Assembly: GCA_902482195.1 (NCBI GenBank)
Contig: CABSZQ010000110.1
Coordinates: forward strand, 1 to 5,392
Direction: 5' to 3'
Origin: an uncultured Haemophilus sp.
GTDB taxonomy: Bacteria; Pseudomonadota; Gammaproteobacteria; Enterobacterales; Pasteurellaceae
DNA length: 5,392 nt
This document shows, piece by piece, positions 4,663 to 5,392 of this stretch. Both the position numbers and the translations under genes were made by a program. The notes below the pieces were generated by a model. That model searched no databases. It had not been told where the DNA came from and saw only the letters and a program-made list of their open reading frames with translations. Numbering within the stretch: the first letter of the stretch is position 1; every line of letters starts with the position of its first letter.

Positions 4663-5392
4663 TTATTTTACTTTTTGTTTCATGGCTTCTGCCACAAGTT
4701 CAGCTTCAGGTCCAAGAACCACTTGTAAGCCATCGTTACCAATTTTCACGATACCTTTTGCACCAAGAGACTTAAGCTGTTCTTCATTAATTTTGTGTTG
4801 ATCGACTAAGCTTAAACGTAAGCGAGTGATACAAGCATCAATATTTTTGAAGTTATCTGCACCACCTAAAGCATCAATAAATTTGACCGCTCTTTCTTCG
4901 CGAGATTGGCTCGCTGCTGGTTGTGCAGTAGTGGTTTCTTCCGCTTCTTCGGTACGACCTAATGTTTTTAAGTTGAACGCTTTAATTGCAAAACGGAATA
5001 CGGCATAGTAAATCACGAAGAATACTAAGCCTTGTACGATGAGCATATACCATTCAATGGCTAATGGGTTGCGTGATGAAAGTACCATATCCACGAGACC
5101 CGCACTGAAACCGAAGCCGGCGATCCAATGCATTGTTGCCGCGATAAAGACAGAAATACCGGTTAATACCGCGTGGATGAAGTAAAGCACTGGTGCAACA
5201 AACATGAAAGAGAATTCTAATGGCTCGGTGATACCAGTGAAGAATGAGGCAAATGCACCTGCAAGCATGATTGATGCCACTTTAGTTCTTTGACTTGGTT
5301 TAGCGCTGAGATAAATCGCTAATGCTGCACCCGGTAAACCGAACATCATAACAGGGAAGAAACCGGCTTGATACATACCCGTTACACCAACC
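4663..5392 (-). CDS. nagE: PTS EIICB sugar permease, NagE-like (N-acetylglucosamine/glucose family), N-terminal part outside window
   Basis: The last 242 or so residues of an inner-membrane phosphotransferase permease. It would import a hexose, most likely N-acetylglucosamine, and phosphorylate it on entry. The frame runs off the right edge. The methionine at 5376 is internal, since family members need some 250 further residues. Visible EIIC features are GFFPVMMFGLPGAALAIY, closer to E. coli NagE than to PtsG, and the sugar-site motif GITEPLEF. Hydrophobic spans follow in FMFVAPVLYFIHAVLTGISVFIAA and MLIVQGLVFFVIYYAVF. A linker rich in E, T and A leads to an EIIB domain with the phosphorylated cysteine in IDACITRLR. 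The protein ends at EIIB without the EIIA domain that E. coli NagE carries, so EIIA-Glc (Crr) probably donates phosphate in trans. Substrate is inferred from similarity; glucose is possible. Convergent to the crp block. Confidence 0.85.
   Translation of the reverse strand, partial: VGVTGMYQAGFFPVMMFGLPGAALAIYLSAKPSQRTKVASIMLAGAFASFFTGITEPLEFSFMFVAPVLYFIHAVLTGISVFIAATMHWIAGFGFSAGLVDMVLSSRNPLAIEWYMLIVQGLVFFVIYYAVFRFAIKAFNLKTLGRTEEAEETTTAQPAASQSREERAVKFIDALGGADNFKNIDACITRLRLSLVDQHKINEEQLKSLGAKGIVKIGNDGLQVVLGPEAELVAEAMKQKVK
4886..4894 (-). repeat. Variant DNA uptake sequence AAGAGCGGT (inside the PTS gene)
   Basis: The minus strand reads AAGAGCGGT followed by CAAATTTATT, the same variant and AT-rich flank as the copies at 223-231 and 4585-4593. 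It encodes part of REERAVKF in the variable EIIC-EIIB linker, where coding constraint is low. Confidence 0.4.

Overview
The window looks like chromosome from the family Pasteurellaceae, close to Haemophilus or Aggregatibacter. The proteins on its left two thirds resemble what I remember of Haemophilus influenzae RadC, CoaBC, Dut, SlmA, a YheU-like protein and CRP, in the same order. The DNA also carries the Pasteurellaceae uptake word AAGTGCGGT in several copies. The right end encodes a NagE-type sugar PTS permease. As far as I recall, H. influenzae lacks such a permease, so a relative such as H. parainfluenzae or Aggregatibacter fits better. The species call is inference.

Layout. Minus strand 1-637 is radC, cut by the left edge just before its C-terminus. 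A 202-base AT-rich divergent region (638-839) holds an uptake sequence and a sequence close to the SlmA operator. The plus-strand block follows: coaBC (840-2042), dut (2116-2571), slmA (2575-3228), yheU (3250-3468) and crp (3485-4153). Spacing is 73, 3, 21 and 16 bases, which suggests an operon, and a strong hairpin terminator closes it at 4156-4193.

Between crp and the convergent PTS gene lies about 500 bases without a protein gene. It contains a near-consensus sigma70 promoter (4278-4306). About 205 bases of strongly self-complementary sequence follow (about 4313-4520). They fold as a long closing stem, an internal bubble, a second stem and an apical branched region. I read this as a small structured RNA. 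Its shape and one bubble strand recall 6S RNA, but the locus is not the usual ssrS location and I cannot assign a family. This is the most interesting part of the window. A terminator at 4620-4649 then serves the minus-strand permease gene (4663 to the right edge).

Functionally the block joins coenzyme A synthesis (CoaBC), nucleotide-pool sanitation (Dut), division-site control (SlmA), a small conserved protein of unknown role (YheU) and the global carbon regulator CRP. The PTS permease beside it is the kind of gene cAMP-CRP usually controls. It has no EIIA domain in view and would draw phosphate from a separate EIIA-Glc.
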